DNA from: JBOHBN01 sp050698355
Lineage (GTDB): Bacteria; Actinomycetota; Actinomycetes; Streptosporangiales; WHST01
Length of the DNA: 27,956 bases
NCBI GenBank assembly: GCA_050698355.1
Contig: JBOHBN010000371.1
Span: forward strand, 1-27,956
Direction of reading: 5' to 3'
Under the pieces are notes generated by a model, which worked only from the letters and a program-made list of their open reading frames with translations, made no database searches and was not told the DNA's origin. Positions 8,354-16,461 of the stretch are shown piece after piece. Within the stretch, counting starts at the first letter, position 1; each line of letters starts with the position of its first letter. The position numbers and the translations under genes were made by a program.

Positions 8354-8421
8354 GTGGCCTCCCCTTCGACTAGCGTGGCAATCCGATACCCAACCTGCGG
8401 GAGTCGACACTGGGAGGCCGC

Positions 8422-8655
8422 ATGCTGGACAAGGCGCTGCACCGGGTGGGGGTGCGCGGAACGCACGTGCACATGGCCTCCATGGCAGCCGTGGGCCTGT
8501 GCCTGGGGCTGTGGATCCGGGCCAAGACAGTTGATCAGAACGAGCGCGGCAACGCCGAGCGGCGCGCGATCTTCGTGGGCCTGTGGCCGCCCACTTTGTG
8601 GCTCATCGGCGACACGCTCCGGCGCGGAGAACGCCGACACCGCGGGCGGGCCTGA
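8422..8655 (+). CDS. Small actinobacterial membrane protein
   Basis: 77-aa protein with two hydrophobic segments, roughly residues 17-33 (HMASMAAVGLCLGLWIR) and 48-64 (RAIFVGLWPPTLWLIGD), joined by a charged loop DQNERGNAERR. This suggests a two-pass membrane protein with Arg-rich tails. ATG at 8422 is preceded by GGGAGG at six bases, a good translation signal. It is divergent from the 369-aa DUF1990-like gene. I recognise the NERGNAERRAIFVGLWPP pattern as typical of small uncharacterised actinobacterial proteins, but no function is known to me. Confidence 0.65.
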   Translation: MLDKALHRVGVRGTHVHMASMAAVGLCLGLWIRAKTVDQNERGNAERRAIFVGLWPPTLWLIGDTLRRGERRHRGRA

Positions 8656-8697
8656 CCTGACCTGCACCCGGGCGCGCGTCGTCGAAGCCGGATCGCC

Positions 8698-9738
8698 TTA
8701 CCGAAACCCGTCGATCACGTCGCCGTACGCGGCGTAGACCCGATCGAGTTCGTCCACCTGGCCCGCCGCGAGCCTGTCCTCGTCGGACAGGCACCAGGTT
8801 CCTGAGAGCAGTCCGTCGCGCCTCAGCACCTCGCTCACGCCGGCGATGCTGCCGCCGAACCGCCCCGCGGCGTCGAAGACCGCACCGTTGGCGTCGGTGA
8901 GCCTGGCGCCGTACGCGAGCAGGTCCAGTGGTACGGGGCCGCCGGAGCGTACGAGCGCGCGTATCCGCCGGTGCAGCCGGACGGCTGCCGGCGTCCACAC
9001 CGCCCACTGCCCGAGCAGGCCGCCGACGATGTGCACGGTGGAGCCGCCGAACTCGTACGGGGTCAGCAGATCGACGACGATGTTGTCGTCGTTGCCGGTA
9101 TACAGCGCGATGGGGTCGACGTCGCGTTCCGCGCCGTCGTCGGCGCGCCCGGCGTCGATCACGGCCCGGATCACCTCGAGCGTGGCGTAGCGGTCGAACG
9201 GCGCGACCTTCATCGCCCGCACCACCGGGATCTCCGCGTAGCGCCGCCAGAACCCGTACCCGAACCTGCGACCGGACAGCGCCGGCTGCAGGTAGAAGCC
9301 GAATACCGGGAGTACCTCGCCGACGGCGGCTACCCCGTCGAGAATGTCCCGCTCGGGCGCCTCGCCCCAGCCGGGTGTGGCGACGAGCGCGAGGTCGTAA
9401 CCGAGGTCCGCGGCAACCCGCGCCTCGGCGACAGCGTTGGCGGTGGGGCCCAGAACACCCGCGACCAGCAGCGGCTCCGGTTCGCCGGTTGACCGCGCCC
9501 AGTCACGCGCGGTCTCCGCGGCCAGGCGCAGCGCCGGCTCGTACAGCCCGTGCTTGCGGATCGCGAACTGCGTCGTGTGTACGCCGACGGCCACACCGCC
9601 CGCCCCGGAGTCGAGGTAGTACGTGGTGAGCTGGCGCTGCCGGTCGGTGTCCATCGCCCGCTGCGCGGTGAGCGCCAGCGGGTGCGCGGGGATGACCAGC
9701 CCGTCGCGCAGCCGTTGCGCCTTCTCCGTGGTCAACAC
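8698..9738 (-). CDS. Dihydrodipicolinate-synthase-family aldolase/dehydratase
   Basis: 346-aa class I TIM-barrel aldolase of the DapA/NAL family, cytosolic. In this context it is more likely a 2-keto-3-deoxy sugar acid aldolase or dehydratase than the lysine enzyme. Visible: GAGGVAVGVHTTQ near strand 2, the conserved tyrosine in FGFYLQP (Y149) and the Schiff-base lysine in VVRAMKVAPFDRY (K177). The protein is longer than DapA (about 290 aa), with an insert around EVIRAVIDAGRADDG and an extended C-terminus. GTG start at 9738, three bases after the SDR stop (TAG, 9742-9744). It is the third gene of the lacI-SDR-aldolase operon; convergent neighbour at the 3' side is the small membrane protein gene (42 bp). 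Confidence 0.82.
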   Translation of the reverse strand: MLTTEKAQRLRDGLVIPAHPLALTAQRAMDTDRQRQLTTYYLDSGAGGVAVGVHTTQFAIRKHGLYEPALRLAAETARDWARSTGEPEPLLVAGVLGPTANAVAEARVAADLGYDLALVATPGWGEAPERDILDGVAAVGEVLPVFGFYLQPALSGRRFGYGFWRRYAEIPVVRAMKVAPFDRYATLEVIRAVIDAGRADDGAERDVDPIALYTGNDDNIVVDLLTPYEFGGSTVHIVGGLLGQWAVWTPAAVRLHRRIRALVRSGGPVPLDLLAYGARLTDANGAVFDAAGRFGGSIAGVSEVLRRDGLLSGTWCLSDEDRLAAGQVDELDRVYAAYGDVIDGFR

Positions 9739-9741
9739 CTG

Positions 9742-10767
9742 CTAGAACCGTCCCGTCCTGGTCGCGAAGTGCGTCGGCTTGTCGAGCGTCTCGCCTCCGT
9801 CGACGAGCCACTCGACCGTCCAGTCGAGCATCTGCGCGAGGCTCACCCGCGGGTAGCCGAACATCCCGAAGCACGCCGCCGCGTTCGACAGCAGCGCGGT
9901 GTCGGACTCGCTGCCGGAGAACAGCGGCGTCGCGCCCAAACGCTGCCCCAGCTGGTACGCGAGCCAGCGCGCCCCGATCGTCTCCGGGCCCGTGACGTTG
10001 AGCGTCAACGCCGGTGTCGTGGCCGCGGTGAGCGCCGCCAGCGCGTACCGATTCGCATCGCCCTGCCAGACCACGTTGACCGCGCCGTTGCCGAGCGCGA
10101 CCGGCTCGCCGTCCCTTACAGCACGGGCGATGTCGGTGAGCACGCCGTACCGGCAGTCGATCGCGTAGTTGAGCCGGATGAGCGCGAGCGGTGTGCCACC
10201 GGCTTCGCACGCGTGGGTGAGGACGCGCTCCCGCCCGAGACAGGACTGGGCGTATTCGCCGACCGGGTCGGGTGGTGTGCCCTCGTCGCAGCCGCCGGTG
10301 ACCGCGGGCACCAGCGGGTAGACGTTACCGGAGGAGAACGCGACCATGCGCGCGCCCGGGTAGCGGCGCGCGACGAGCCCGGGCAGGTACGTGTTCACCG
10401 CCCAGGTCAGCGCCTCCGAGCCCGTCGTGCCGAACTTGCGGCCCACCATGAACACCACGTTCACCGCGTCCGGCAGGCCGTCGACGGCGGACTCGTCCAG
10501 CAGGTCGGCGCGTACCGTGCGCACGCCCGCGTCGTCCAGCGCGCTGCGAGCGCTCGGGTCGGAGAACCGCGAGACAGCGAACACCTGACGCTCGCCGGGA
10601 AGGGCGTCGAAAGCCGCCCGCGCCATCCGGCACAGGCTGACACCGACCTTGCCGGCTGCGCCGAGCACGACGAGATCCCCGTCGACCTTGCCGAGCAACC
10701 GGATCAGCTCGTCGTCGGGCGTCCAGGTCTCTCGCTCGATGTGGGCGAGCCGTGCCGGAACGGGCAT
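9742..10767 (-). CDS. NAD-dependent epimerase/dehydratase-like SDR lacking the usual catalytic lysine
   Basis: 341-aa extended short-chain dehydrogenase, probably oxidising or epimerising a sugar derivative with NAD(P). The cofactor loop VVLGAAGKVG (GxxGxxG, 36-42), SSGNVY (145-150) and the C-terminal substrate-binding part are present. The family motif YxxxK is replaced: Y172 is followed by AQSCLGRE, so the position of the lysine is Cys176. An N-terminal extension of about 30 residues (ARLAHIERETWTPDDEL) precedes the Rossmann fold. AGGAGG lies six bases before the ATG at 10767, overlapping the lacI stop. The loss of the lysine suggests altered chemistry or a conserved subfamily with another acid/base residue. 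Confidence 0.82.
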   Translation of the reverse strand: MPVPARLAHIERETWTPDDELIRLLGKVDGDLVVLGAAGKVGVSLCRMARAAFDALPGERQVFAVSRFSDPSARSALDDAGVRTVRADLLDESAVDGLPDAVNVVFMVGRKFGTTGSEALTWAVNTYLPGLVARRYPGARMVAFSSGNVYPLVPAVTGGCDEGTPPDPVGEYAQSCLGRERVLTHACEAGGTPLALIRLNYAIDCRYGVLTDIARAVRDGEPVALGNGAVNVVWQGDANRYALAALTAATTPALTLNVTGPETIGARWLAYQLGQRLGATPLFSGSESDTALLSNAAACFGMFGYPRVSLAQMLDWTVEWLVDGGETLDKPTHFATRTGRF

Positions 10768-10777
10768 TGCGTGCCTC

Positions 10778-11821
10778 CTACCTCGTGGGCTCGGCGGTGC
10801 TGTCGCGCAGCACCAGCTCGGCGGGGATGCGCACCCGCCTGGACCGTCGGCCGGTCGTAGGGGTGAGGACGAGCCGCATGGCCCGTCGTCCCGCCTCTTC
10901 GAGGTCCAGTCGTACGGTCGACAGGGCGGGCGTGAGGTGCCGCACGATCGGGATGTCGTCGAACCCGATCAACGACAGGTCGTCGGGTACGGCGACGCCG
11001 TGTTCGCGCAACGCCGTGAGCGCGCCGATCGCCATGACGTCGCTGACGCAGAACAGTGCGGTCGCGGGCAACCCTGCGGCGGCGAGTTCCGCGACCGCGG
11101 CGCGCCCGCCTTCCTCGGTGAAGTCCTGCTCCAACACGTGGATCCGAGCGCGCGGAACGCCGAGTGCCTCCAGGGCCTGCAGGAACCCGTTCAATCGGCG
11201 TGCGGCCGTGGTCAGGTTGCGCGGTCCGGCGGCGACGGCTATACGACGATGTCCGAGACTCACCAACGCCTCCGCTACCGCAGCGGCGCCCTTCTCGTTG
11301 TCGGGCAACACCGCGTCACCGGGGATGCCGTGCTGGCTGACGAACGCGTACCGGCCGCCCGCGTCTCCGTGTTGGCGTAGCTCGGCCCGCATGGCACGGA
11401 CGTAGTCGCGATCGGCGAAGCCGCTGCCGACAAGCAGGACCGCGCGCGCCCGCTGCGCCCGCAGCGTAGAGACGTACTCGATCTCGCGTTCCGGCGATCG
11501 GAAGGTGCTGGCGAGCATCACCAACGCGCCCTGCTCGGCTGCCACCTGCATCGCCCCGCGTGCGATCGCAGCGAAGTACGGGTCGCTGACGTCGTGCATC
11601 ACCAGGCCCACCGTCGCCGTGGTGCCGCCGGCGAGCGCCTGCGCGTGCGCGTTGGGAACGTACTGCAGCCTGCGGGCGGCGTCGAGCACGCGCTCGCGGA
11701 GTCCCGGGCGTACGGCACGGCCGCTGCCGTTGAGCACGCGCGACGCGGTGGCGAGCGAGACCTCCGCAGCCTCGGACACCTGTGCCAGGGTCACATAGTG
11801 TCCGGCTCGCTCGCCTGCCAT
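10778..11821 (-). CDS. LacI-family transcriptional regulator of the sugar locus
   Basis: 347-aa LacI/GalR repressor: N-terminal HTH VTLAQVSEAAEVSLATASRVLNG (10-32), hinge helix NAHAQALAGG (about 57-66) and a periplasmic-binding-protein-like effector domain (VGLVMHDVSDPYFAAIARG through SLIGFDDIPIVRHLTPALSTV). Start chosen at 11821, where GGGAGG precedes ATG; a longer frame to 11926 has no homology and runs through the operator. It heads a minus-strand operon with the SDR and the aldolase and is divergent from the dehydrogenase operon. The twin operator at 11866-11894 sits between them, so it probably represses both directions and its own gene until a pathway sugar binds. Confidence 0.93.
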   Translation of the reverse strand: MAGERAGHYVTLAQVSEAAEVSLATASRVLNGSGRAVRPGLRERVLDAARRLQYVPNAHAQALAGGTTATVGLVMHDVSDPYFAAIARGAMQVAAEQGALVMLASTFRSPEREIEYVSTLRAQRARAVLLVGSGFADRDYVRAMRAELRQHGDAGGRYAFVSQHGIPGDAVLPDNEKGAAAVAEALVSLGHRRIAVAAGPRNLTTAARRLNGFLQALEALGVPRARIHVLEQDFTEEGGRAAVAELAAAGLPATALFCVSDVMAIGALTALREHGVAVPDDLSLIGFDDIPIVRHLTPALSTVRLDLEEAGRRAMRLVLTPTTGRRSRRVRIPAELVLRDSTAEPTR

Positions 11822-11834
11822 GTCCTCCCGCCTC

Positions 11835-11863
11835 TTGACCCGCGGTCCGCTTCTTTCTACCGT
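11835..11863 (+). promoter_or_regulatory. Putative sigma-70-type promoter of the plus-strand sugar operon
   Basis: TTGACC (11835-11840), 17-bp spacer, TACCGT (11858-11863), which fits the actinobacterial TANNNT -10 pattern. The twin operator begins three bases downstream, covering the expected transcription start. Confidence 0.5.
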
Positions 11864-11865
11864 AC

Positions 11866-11894
11866 TGGAAAGCGCTATCGGTAAGCGCTTTCCA
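11866..11894. promoter_or_regulatory. Twin LacI-family operator
   Basis: Perfect inverted repeat TGGAAAGCGCT (11866-11876) and AGCGCTTTCCA (11884-11894) around a 7-bp spacer. Each arm is itself most of a LacI-type site with the AGCGCT core of the common GGAAAGCGCTTTCC consensus, so two overlapping LacI sites centred about 12 bp apart are likely. A further GGTAAGCG at 11903-11910 may be a half-site. Confidence 0.8.
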
Positions 11895-11919
11895 ATACGA
11901 GCGGTAAGCGAGGAGGCCC

Positions 11920-13074
11920 ATGGCACGGCAGACAGTCGGCATCGCGATGAACGGCGTCACCGGCCGGATGGGGTACAACCAGCACCTTCTCCGGTCGATC
12001 CTCGCGATCCGTGAGCAGGGCGGCCTCCCATCCGCGGACGGCAGCGCCATCTGGCCGGAGCCCGTTCTCGTCGGCCGCAACGAGCAGAAGCTGAAAGCGA
12101 TCGCGGAGCGGCACGGCCTCGACCGGTACACGACCGACCTGGACGAGGCGCTCGCGGACGCAGGCGTCGAGATCTACTTCGACGCCCAGTCGACGCAGCT
12201 GCACGACGCGTGCATCAAGCGTGCGATCGCCGCGGGCAAGCACGTGTACGCCGAGAAGCCGCTCGCGGAGCGGTTCGACGTGGCCGTCGACCTCGCCCGT
12301 ACGGCGCAGGCGGCGGGCGTCAAGACCGGTGTCGTGCAGGACAAGCTGTTCCTTCCCGGGCTGCGCAAGCTGCGACGCCTCGTCGACGGAGGGTTCTTCG
12401 GGCGGATCCTGTCCGTGCGCGGGGAGTTCGGGTACTGGGTGTTCGAGGGCGACTGGCAAGCGGCTCAGCGTCCGTCCTGGAACTACCGCGTCGAGGACGG
12501 CGGCGGCATCACGCTGGACATGTTCTGTCATTGGGAGTACGTGCTGCACAACCTGTTCGGCCGCGTGCGTACCGTCCAGGCGCTCGCCGCGACGCACGTG
12601 CCCGAGCGCGTGGACGAGTCGGGCAGCACGTACGCCGCCACCGCCGACGACGCCGCGTACGGCATCTTCGAGCTGGACGGGGGAGTGGTGGCGCAGATCA
12701 ACTCGTCCTGGACCGTGCGCGTGTTCCGCGACGAACTGGTGGAGTTCCAGGTCGACGGGACCGAGGGCAGCGCGGTCGCGGGGCTCCGCCGGTGCCGGGT
12801 GCAGCACCGGGCGATGACGCCAAAGCCGGTGTGGAACCCCGACATCCCGGCGACCGAGGACTTCCGGTCGCAGTGGGCCGAAGTGCCGGACAACGAAGCG
12901 TTCGACAACGGCTTCAAGGTGCAGTGGGAGCGCTTCTTGCGTCACGTCGTGGATGGCGATCCGTTCGAGTTCGACTTCCTCGCGGGTGCTCGCGGGGTGC
13001 AGCTCGCCGAGCTGGGCCTGCGCGCCGCGGCCGAGGGCCGCCGGATCGACGTGCCGGAGCTGGCGACGCCATGA
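11920..13074 (+). CDS. Gfo/Idh/MocA-family sugar dehydrogenase
   Basis: 384-aa NAD(P)-dependent oxidoreductase, expected to oxidise a sugar, sugar acid or cyclitol hydroxyl. The N-terminal Rossmann fold shows GVTGRMG (12-18) and the family motif AEKPLAE with EKP at 112-114; the C-terminal alpha/beta domain has GGGITLDMFCHWEYVLHNLFG, where the D and H match the usual catalytic region. GAGGAGG precedes the ATG at 11920. First gene of a five-gene operon in which each junction overlaps by four bases; its TGA overlaps the DUF993 start (ATGA at 13071). Controlled by the twin LacI site just upstream. The substrate is unknown; comparable dehydrogenases act on inositols, 1,5-anhydrofructose, levoglucosan or glycosides at C3. 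Confidence 0.9.
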   Translation: MARQTVGIAMNGVTGRMGYNQHLLRSILAIREQGGLPSADGSAIWPEPVLVGRNEQKLKAIAERHGLDRYTTDLDEALADAGVEIYFDAQSTQLHDACIKRAIAAGKHVYAEKPLAERFDVAVDLARTAQAAGVKTGVVQDKLFLPGLRKLRRLVDGGFFGRILSVRGEFGYWVFEGDWQAAQRPSWNYRVEDGGGITLDMFCHWEYVLHNLFGRVRTVQALAATHVPERVDESGSTYAATADDAAYGIFELDGGVVAQINSSWTVRVFRDELVEFQVDGTEGSAVAGLRRCRVQHRAMTPKPVWNPDIPATEDFRSQWAEVPDNEAFDNGFKVQWERFLRHVVDGDPFEFDFLAGARGVQLAELGLRAAAEGRRIDVPELATP

Positions 13075-14231
13075 CTGCACTGATGTTGCCGACGACGGGC
13101 GGCCGCCTGGAGAGCTACACGCTGACCGGCACACCGGTCGAGACGTCGCCGGTCTCCCCGGCGAGGTCGCGTGTCGCGTACGCGGCCACCCACGTCGTCG
13201 CCGACCCGCTTGCCGACAACTCGCCGGGCCAGCCGGCGCGGTTGGACTGGGATGCGACGCTCGCGTTCCGCCATCACCTGTGGCGGTGCGGGATCGGCGT
13301 CGCCGACGCCATGGACACCGCGCAGCGCGGTATGGGAATGAACTGGCCGGCGACCGCGCAGCTGATCCGCCGCTGCGCGGCAGAGGCGTCAGCCGTGGGC
13401 GGCGCGTTGCTGTGCGGTGTGGGTACCGACCAGCTTCCTGATGGCGTGCACGGCATCGACGACGTCGTCCGCGCGTACACCGAACAGCTGGAGGTGGTCG
13501 AGGACAGCGGCGCGTCCGCGGTGCTGATGGCGAGCCGCCAGCTGGCGGCGATCGCCTCAGGGCCGGGGGACTACGCGCACGTGTACGGGACGCTGCTGCG
13601 CCAGGTGAGCCGTCCCGTGGTGTTGCACTGGCTGGGGCCCATGTTCGATCCCGCGCTCACCGGTTACTGGGGCAGCACGGACCTCGACGCGGCGACCGAC
13701 ACTCTCCTGGAAATCGTCACCGAGCACGCGGACCGCGTCGACGGTGTGAAGCTCTCGTTGCTCGACGAGCAGCGCGAGGTCGCGTTCCGGCGCCGGCTGC
13801 CCGCGGGCGTGCGTTGCTACACCGGCGACGACTTTCACTATCCCGAGCTCATCGTCGGGGACACCGAGGGCTATAGCGACGCACTGCTCGGCGTGTTCGA
13901 CCCGATCGCTCCGGTGGCGTCGACAGCGCTCGCCAAGCTGGACGCCGGTGATGTCGCCGGCTACGAGGCCGCGTTCGCGCCGACGGTTCCGCTCGCCCGC
14001 CAGGTCTTCCACGAGCCCACGTACTACTACAAGACCGGCGTGGTCTTCCTCGCCTGGCTCGCGGGGCACCAGCGGCACTTCACCATGGTCGCGGGCCTGC
14101 AGAGCGCACGGTCGCTGCCGCATCTGGCGGAGCTGTTCGTCCTGGCCGACCGGGCCGGGCTCTTCCCCGATCCCGAACTTGCCGGCGGACGGATGCGCAC
14201 GTTGCTGCACCTGGCGGGGGTGGACGCGTGA
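13071..14231 (+). CDS. DUF993 family protein (DHDPS-like TIM barrel)
   Basis: 386-aa protein matching DUF993, a family I regard as a distant relative of dihydrodipicolinate synthase. Evidence for an aldolase-type barrel: RVDGVKLSLLDEQ with a lysine (K227) where a Schiff base would form, followed by GVRCYTGDDFHYPELI, and AYAATHVVADPL near strand 1. ATG at 13071 is chosen for the ATGA overlap with the dehydrogenase; the open frame extends upstream through that gene but is a shadow there. ATG at 13083 is an alternative. It ends in a GTGA overlap with the isomerase. Chemistry unproven; position between a dehydrogenase and an isomerase fits a C-C cleavage or dehydration step on a keto sugar. Confidence 0.8.
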   Translation: MTALMLPTTGGRLESYTLTGTPVETSPVSPARSRVAYAATHVVADPLADNSPGQPARLDWDATLAFRHHLWRCGIGVADAMDTAQRGMGMNWPATAQLIRRCAAEASAVGGALLCGVGTDQLPDGVHGIDDVVRAYTEQLEVVEDSGASAVLMASRQLAAIASGPGDYAHVYGTLLRQVSRPVVLHWLGPMFDPALTGYWGSTDLDAATDTLLEIVTEHADRVDGVKLSLLDEQREVAFRRRLPAGVRCYTGDDFHYPELIVGDTEGYSDALLGVFDPIAPVASTALAKLDAGDVAGYEAAFAPTVPLARQVFHEPTYYYKTGVVFLAWLAGHQRHFTMVAGLQSARSLPHLAELFVLADRAGLFPDPELAGGRMRTLLHLAGVDA

Positions 14232-15079
14232 ACCGTACGGACCTCCAGAGGCTCAGCATCAACCGTGCCACGACGAAGCACCGGCCGTTGCGCGAGCTGG
14301 TGCCCGCATGCGCGGAGCGGGGCATCGGCGGGATCGGCCTGTGGCGCGAGGACATCGCGGAACTCGGCGCCGACACGGCCATGCAGGTGGTGAGGGACGC
14401 CGGGCTGGCGGTGACATCGCTGTGCCGCGGCGGCTTCTTCACCGCCTCGGATCCGGCGGAACGCCGGCGCCGGCGCGACGACAACATGCGCGCCGTCGAC
14501 GAGGCGGTCGCCGTCGGGACGGACGTGCTCGTACTCGTGTCCGGCGGCCTGCCGGACGGCGACATAGACCTGGTCGGTGCGCGTGCCAGTGTGGCCGAGG
14601 CGATCGCCGACCTGGCGCCGTACGCAGCCGACCGGGGCGTACGGCTCGCCATCGAGCCGCTGCACCCTATGTACTGCTCCGACCGGTGCGTGGTCAGCAC
14701 GCTCGACCAGGCGCTCGACATCGCGGAGGCACATCCGGCGGCAAGCGTCGGCGTCATCGTGGACGCGTACCACGTCTGGTGGGATCCGCGGCTCCCCGAC
14801 GCGATCGCTCGGGCAGGGGAGCGGATCGCCGCGTTCCAGGTCTCCGACTGGGTGACACCGCTACCGGCGGGCGTGCTCACCGGCCGCGGCATGATGGGCG
14901 ACGGCTGCATCCCCCTGCAAGCAATGCGGCAGGCCGTCGAGAACGCGGGTTACACCGGGCCGATCGAGGTCGAGATCTTCGACGAGGCGCTCTGGCGCCT
15001 GCCGAGCTCCGAAGTGCTCGACCTGGTCGTACAGCGCTACCTCGCGCACGTTGCCGCGGGACAGGAGATGACGGCATGA
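14228..15079 (+). CDS. Sugar phosphate isomerase/epimerase (AP_endonuc_2 TIM barrel)
   Basis: 283-aa xylose-isomerase-like TIM barrel, probably a metal-dependent keto-sugar isomerase, epimerase or dehydratase in the cytosol. The usual metal ligands can be picked out: E143 (LAIEPLHP), D179 with H182 (VDAYHVWWD), Q204 (FQVSDW) and E249 (IEVEIFDE). GTG start at 14228 in a GTGA overlap with DUF993; its TGA overlaps the transporter start (ATGA, 15076). Proteins of this family work beside Gfo/Idh/MocA dehydrogenases in inositol (IolE/IolI), levoglucosan and C-glycoside breakdown, which supports a role acting on the oxidised product here. Confidence 0.85.
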   Translation: MNRTDLQRLSINRATTKHRPLRELVPACAERGIGGIGLWREDIAELGADTAMQVVRDAGLAVTSLCRGGFFTASDPAERRRRRDDNMRAVDEAVAVGTDVLVLVSGGLPDGDIDLVGARASVAEAIADLAPYAADRGVRLAIEPLHPMYCSDRCVVSTLDQALDIAEAHPAASVGVIVDAYHVWWDPRLPDAIARAGERIAAFQVSDWVTPLPAGVLTGRGMMGDGCIPLQAMRQAVENAGYTGPIEVEIFDEALWRLPSSEVLDLVVQRYLAHVAAGQEMTA

Positions 15080-16461
15080 GCACAGCGGACGAGGTCAACA
15101 CCGCCAACGATGCGGTCGCCAGGCTCGAGCGGCTGCCGTTCGGGCGCTTCCACTTCCGGCTCGCGTCGCTGCTCGGCGTCGGCACGTTCTTCGACGCGTT
15201 CGACTCGCTCATCATCGCCACGGTCCTGACCGTCGTGTTCACGACGTTCCACGTGGATTTCGCCAACGCCGGCATCCTGATCAGCGCCGCGTACGTCGGG
15301 CAGTTCATCGGCGCAATCGTCCTGGGCGCGGTCGCCGAGCGGCACGGGCGCAGGATCGCGTTCGTGATCTCACTCGGCACGTTCGGCCTGGTGAGCCTCG
15401 CCACCGCGGCGGCATGGAACTTCGAGAGCCTGCTCGTGCTGCGGTTGCTGCAGGGCATCGGGCTCGGCGCCGAAGTTCCGCTCGCAGGCGCGCTGTTCAA
15501 CGAGTACGTACGCGGCCGCAGCCGCGGCAAGGTCGTCATGATCTACGAGAGCATCTTCAGCTGGGGCATCCTGCTCGCCCCGCTCGTAGGGCTGTTGTTC
15601 TTCCAGCTGTTCGGTGATCAGCTCGGCTGGCGTCTGCTGTTTCTCTTCGGTGCCCTGCCACTCGTCGTCGCGGTCATCGCGTACTTCAAGCTGCCCGAGT
15701 CACCGCGCTGGCTGGCGGAAAAGGGCAGGTTGCGCGAGGCCGGCGCGCTGATCGACCAGATGGAGAAGGAGGCGCGGTCGAAGGGCGCCGTGCTGCCGGA
15801 GCCGGAGGTGCGGGCGCCCGCCGACGTGCGGCCGACCCGTCTCCGCGAGCTGTTCAGCCCGTCGTACCGGCGGCGCACGGTGTTGTCGTGGATCACGTGG
15901 TTCTGCGGGTACTTCATCCTGTACGGGTTCTCCGCGTGGCTGCCGACCCTGTACGTGCAGATCGGCGGGCTGCCCACGAGCAGCGCGCTGTGGCTCACCG
16001 CGCTTGTCAGCGCGATCTACCTGATCGAGATCTACGTGTTCGCCCTGACCGTAGACCGCGTCGGCCGCAAGCCGTGGTTCGTCGCCGGGTTCACCCTGGC
16101 GCTGGTGGGCGGGATCTTCGGGCTCGTCGCCATCCTGCTGCACATCATCGCGTGGCCGGTGCTCTTCGTTGCCGGCCTGCTGATGGGCCTGGGGATCAGC
16201 CCTGTCACCGCTGGCGTCTACCTGTACACGCCCGAGCTGTACCCCACGCGGATGCGCGCCTGGGCAACAGCCACAAGCAGCAGCGTCAACCGCGGAGCAA
16301 GCGTAATCGCGCCCATTCTGGTCGGCTGGCTGCTCGGGGCTGATCTCGGCCTCACGAGCGTTTTCTGCATGTTCGGCATCGTCGCCGCGGCCGGCGCCAT
16401 CGTGATGGCGTGGCTGGGGATCGAGACCAAGCAGCGCGTGTTGGAGGAGCTCTCGCCATGA
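15076..16461 (+). CDS. MFS transporter, sugar/organic acid importer type
   Basis: 461-aa integral membrane protein with about 12 hydrophobic segments and a charged central loop (PESPRWLAEKGRLREAG and following). MFS signatures: FFDAFDSLIIATV in TM1, GAVAERHGRRIAFV (motif A, about 84-97), RLLQGIGLGAEVPLAGALFNEY, the sugar-porter PESPRW and PELYPTRMRA. The TM1 acidic residues resemble the aromatic-acid and metabolite:H+ symporters as well as sugar porters, so the cargo may be a sugar acid. ATGA overlaps on both sides. As the only transporter in the LacI locus it is the likely uptake route for the pathway substrate. Confidence 0.92.
   Translation: MSTADEVNTANDAVARLERLPFGRFHFRLASLLGVGTFFDAFDSLIIATVLTVVFTTFHVDFANAGILISAAYVGQFIGAIVLGAVAERHGRRIAFVISLGTFGLVSLATAAAWNFESLLVLRLLQGIGLGAEVPLAGALFNEYVRGRSRGKVVMIYESIFSWGILLAPLVGLLFFQLFGDQLGWRLLFLFGALPLVVAVIAYFKLPESPRWLAEKGRLREAGALIDQMEKEARSKGAVLPEPEVRAPADVRPTRLRELFSPSYRRRTVLSWITWFCGYFILYGFSAWLPTLYVQIGGLPTSSALWLTALVSAIYLIEIYVFALTVDRVGRKPWFVAGFTLALVGGIFGLVAILLHIIAWPVLFVAGLLMGLGISPVTAGVYLYTPELYPTRMRAWATATSSSVNRGASVIAPILVGWLLGADLGLTSVFCMFGIVAAAGAIVMAWLGIETKQRVLEELSP

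Noticed and set aside
12210..13070. N-terminal extension of the DUF993 frame through the dehydrogenase gene
   Set aside because: The extension is Arg/Gly-rich shadow sequence; DUF993 similarity begins after ATG 13071, which overlaps the dehydrogenase stop.
11875..13134. 419-codon minus-strand frame opposite the Gfo/Idh/MocA gene
   Set aside because: Antisense shadow; the plus-strand gene has Rossmann and EKP motifs and a good ribosome site.
11920..15079. Assignment of the sugar locus to levoglucosan or C-glycoside (3-keto) degradation
   Set aside because: The dehydrogenase plus AP_endonuc_2 pair fits such pathways, but the small CarB/DgpB-type partner and other markers are missing and DUF993, DHDPS, SDR and MetE-like genes are unexplained, so the substrate is left open.
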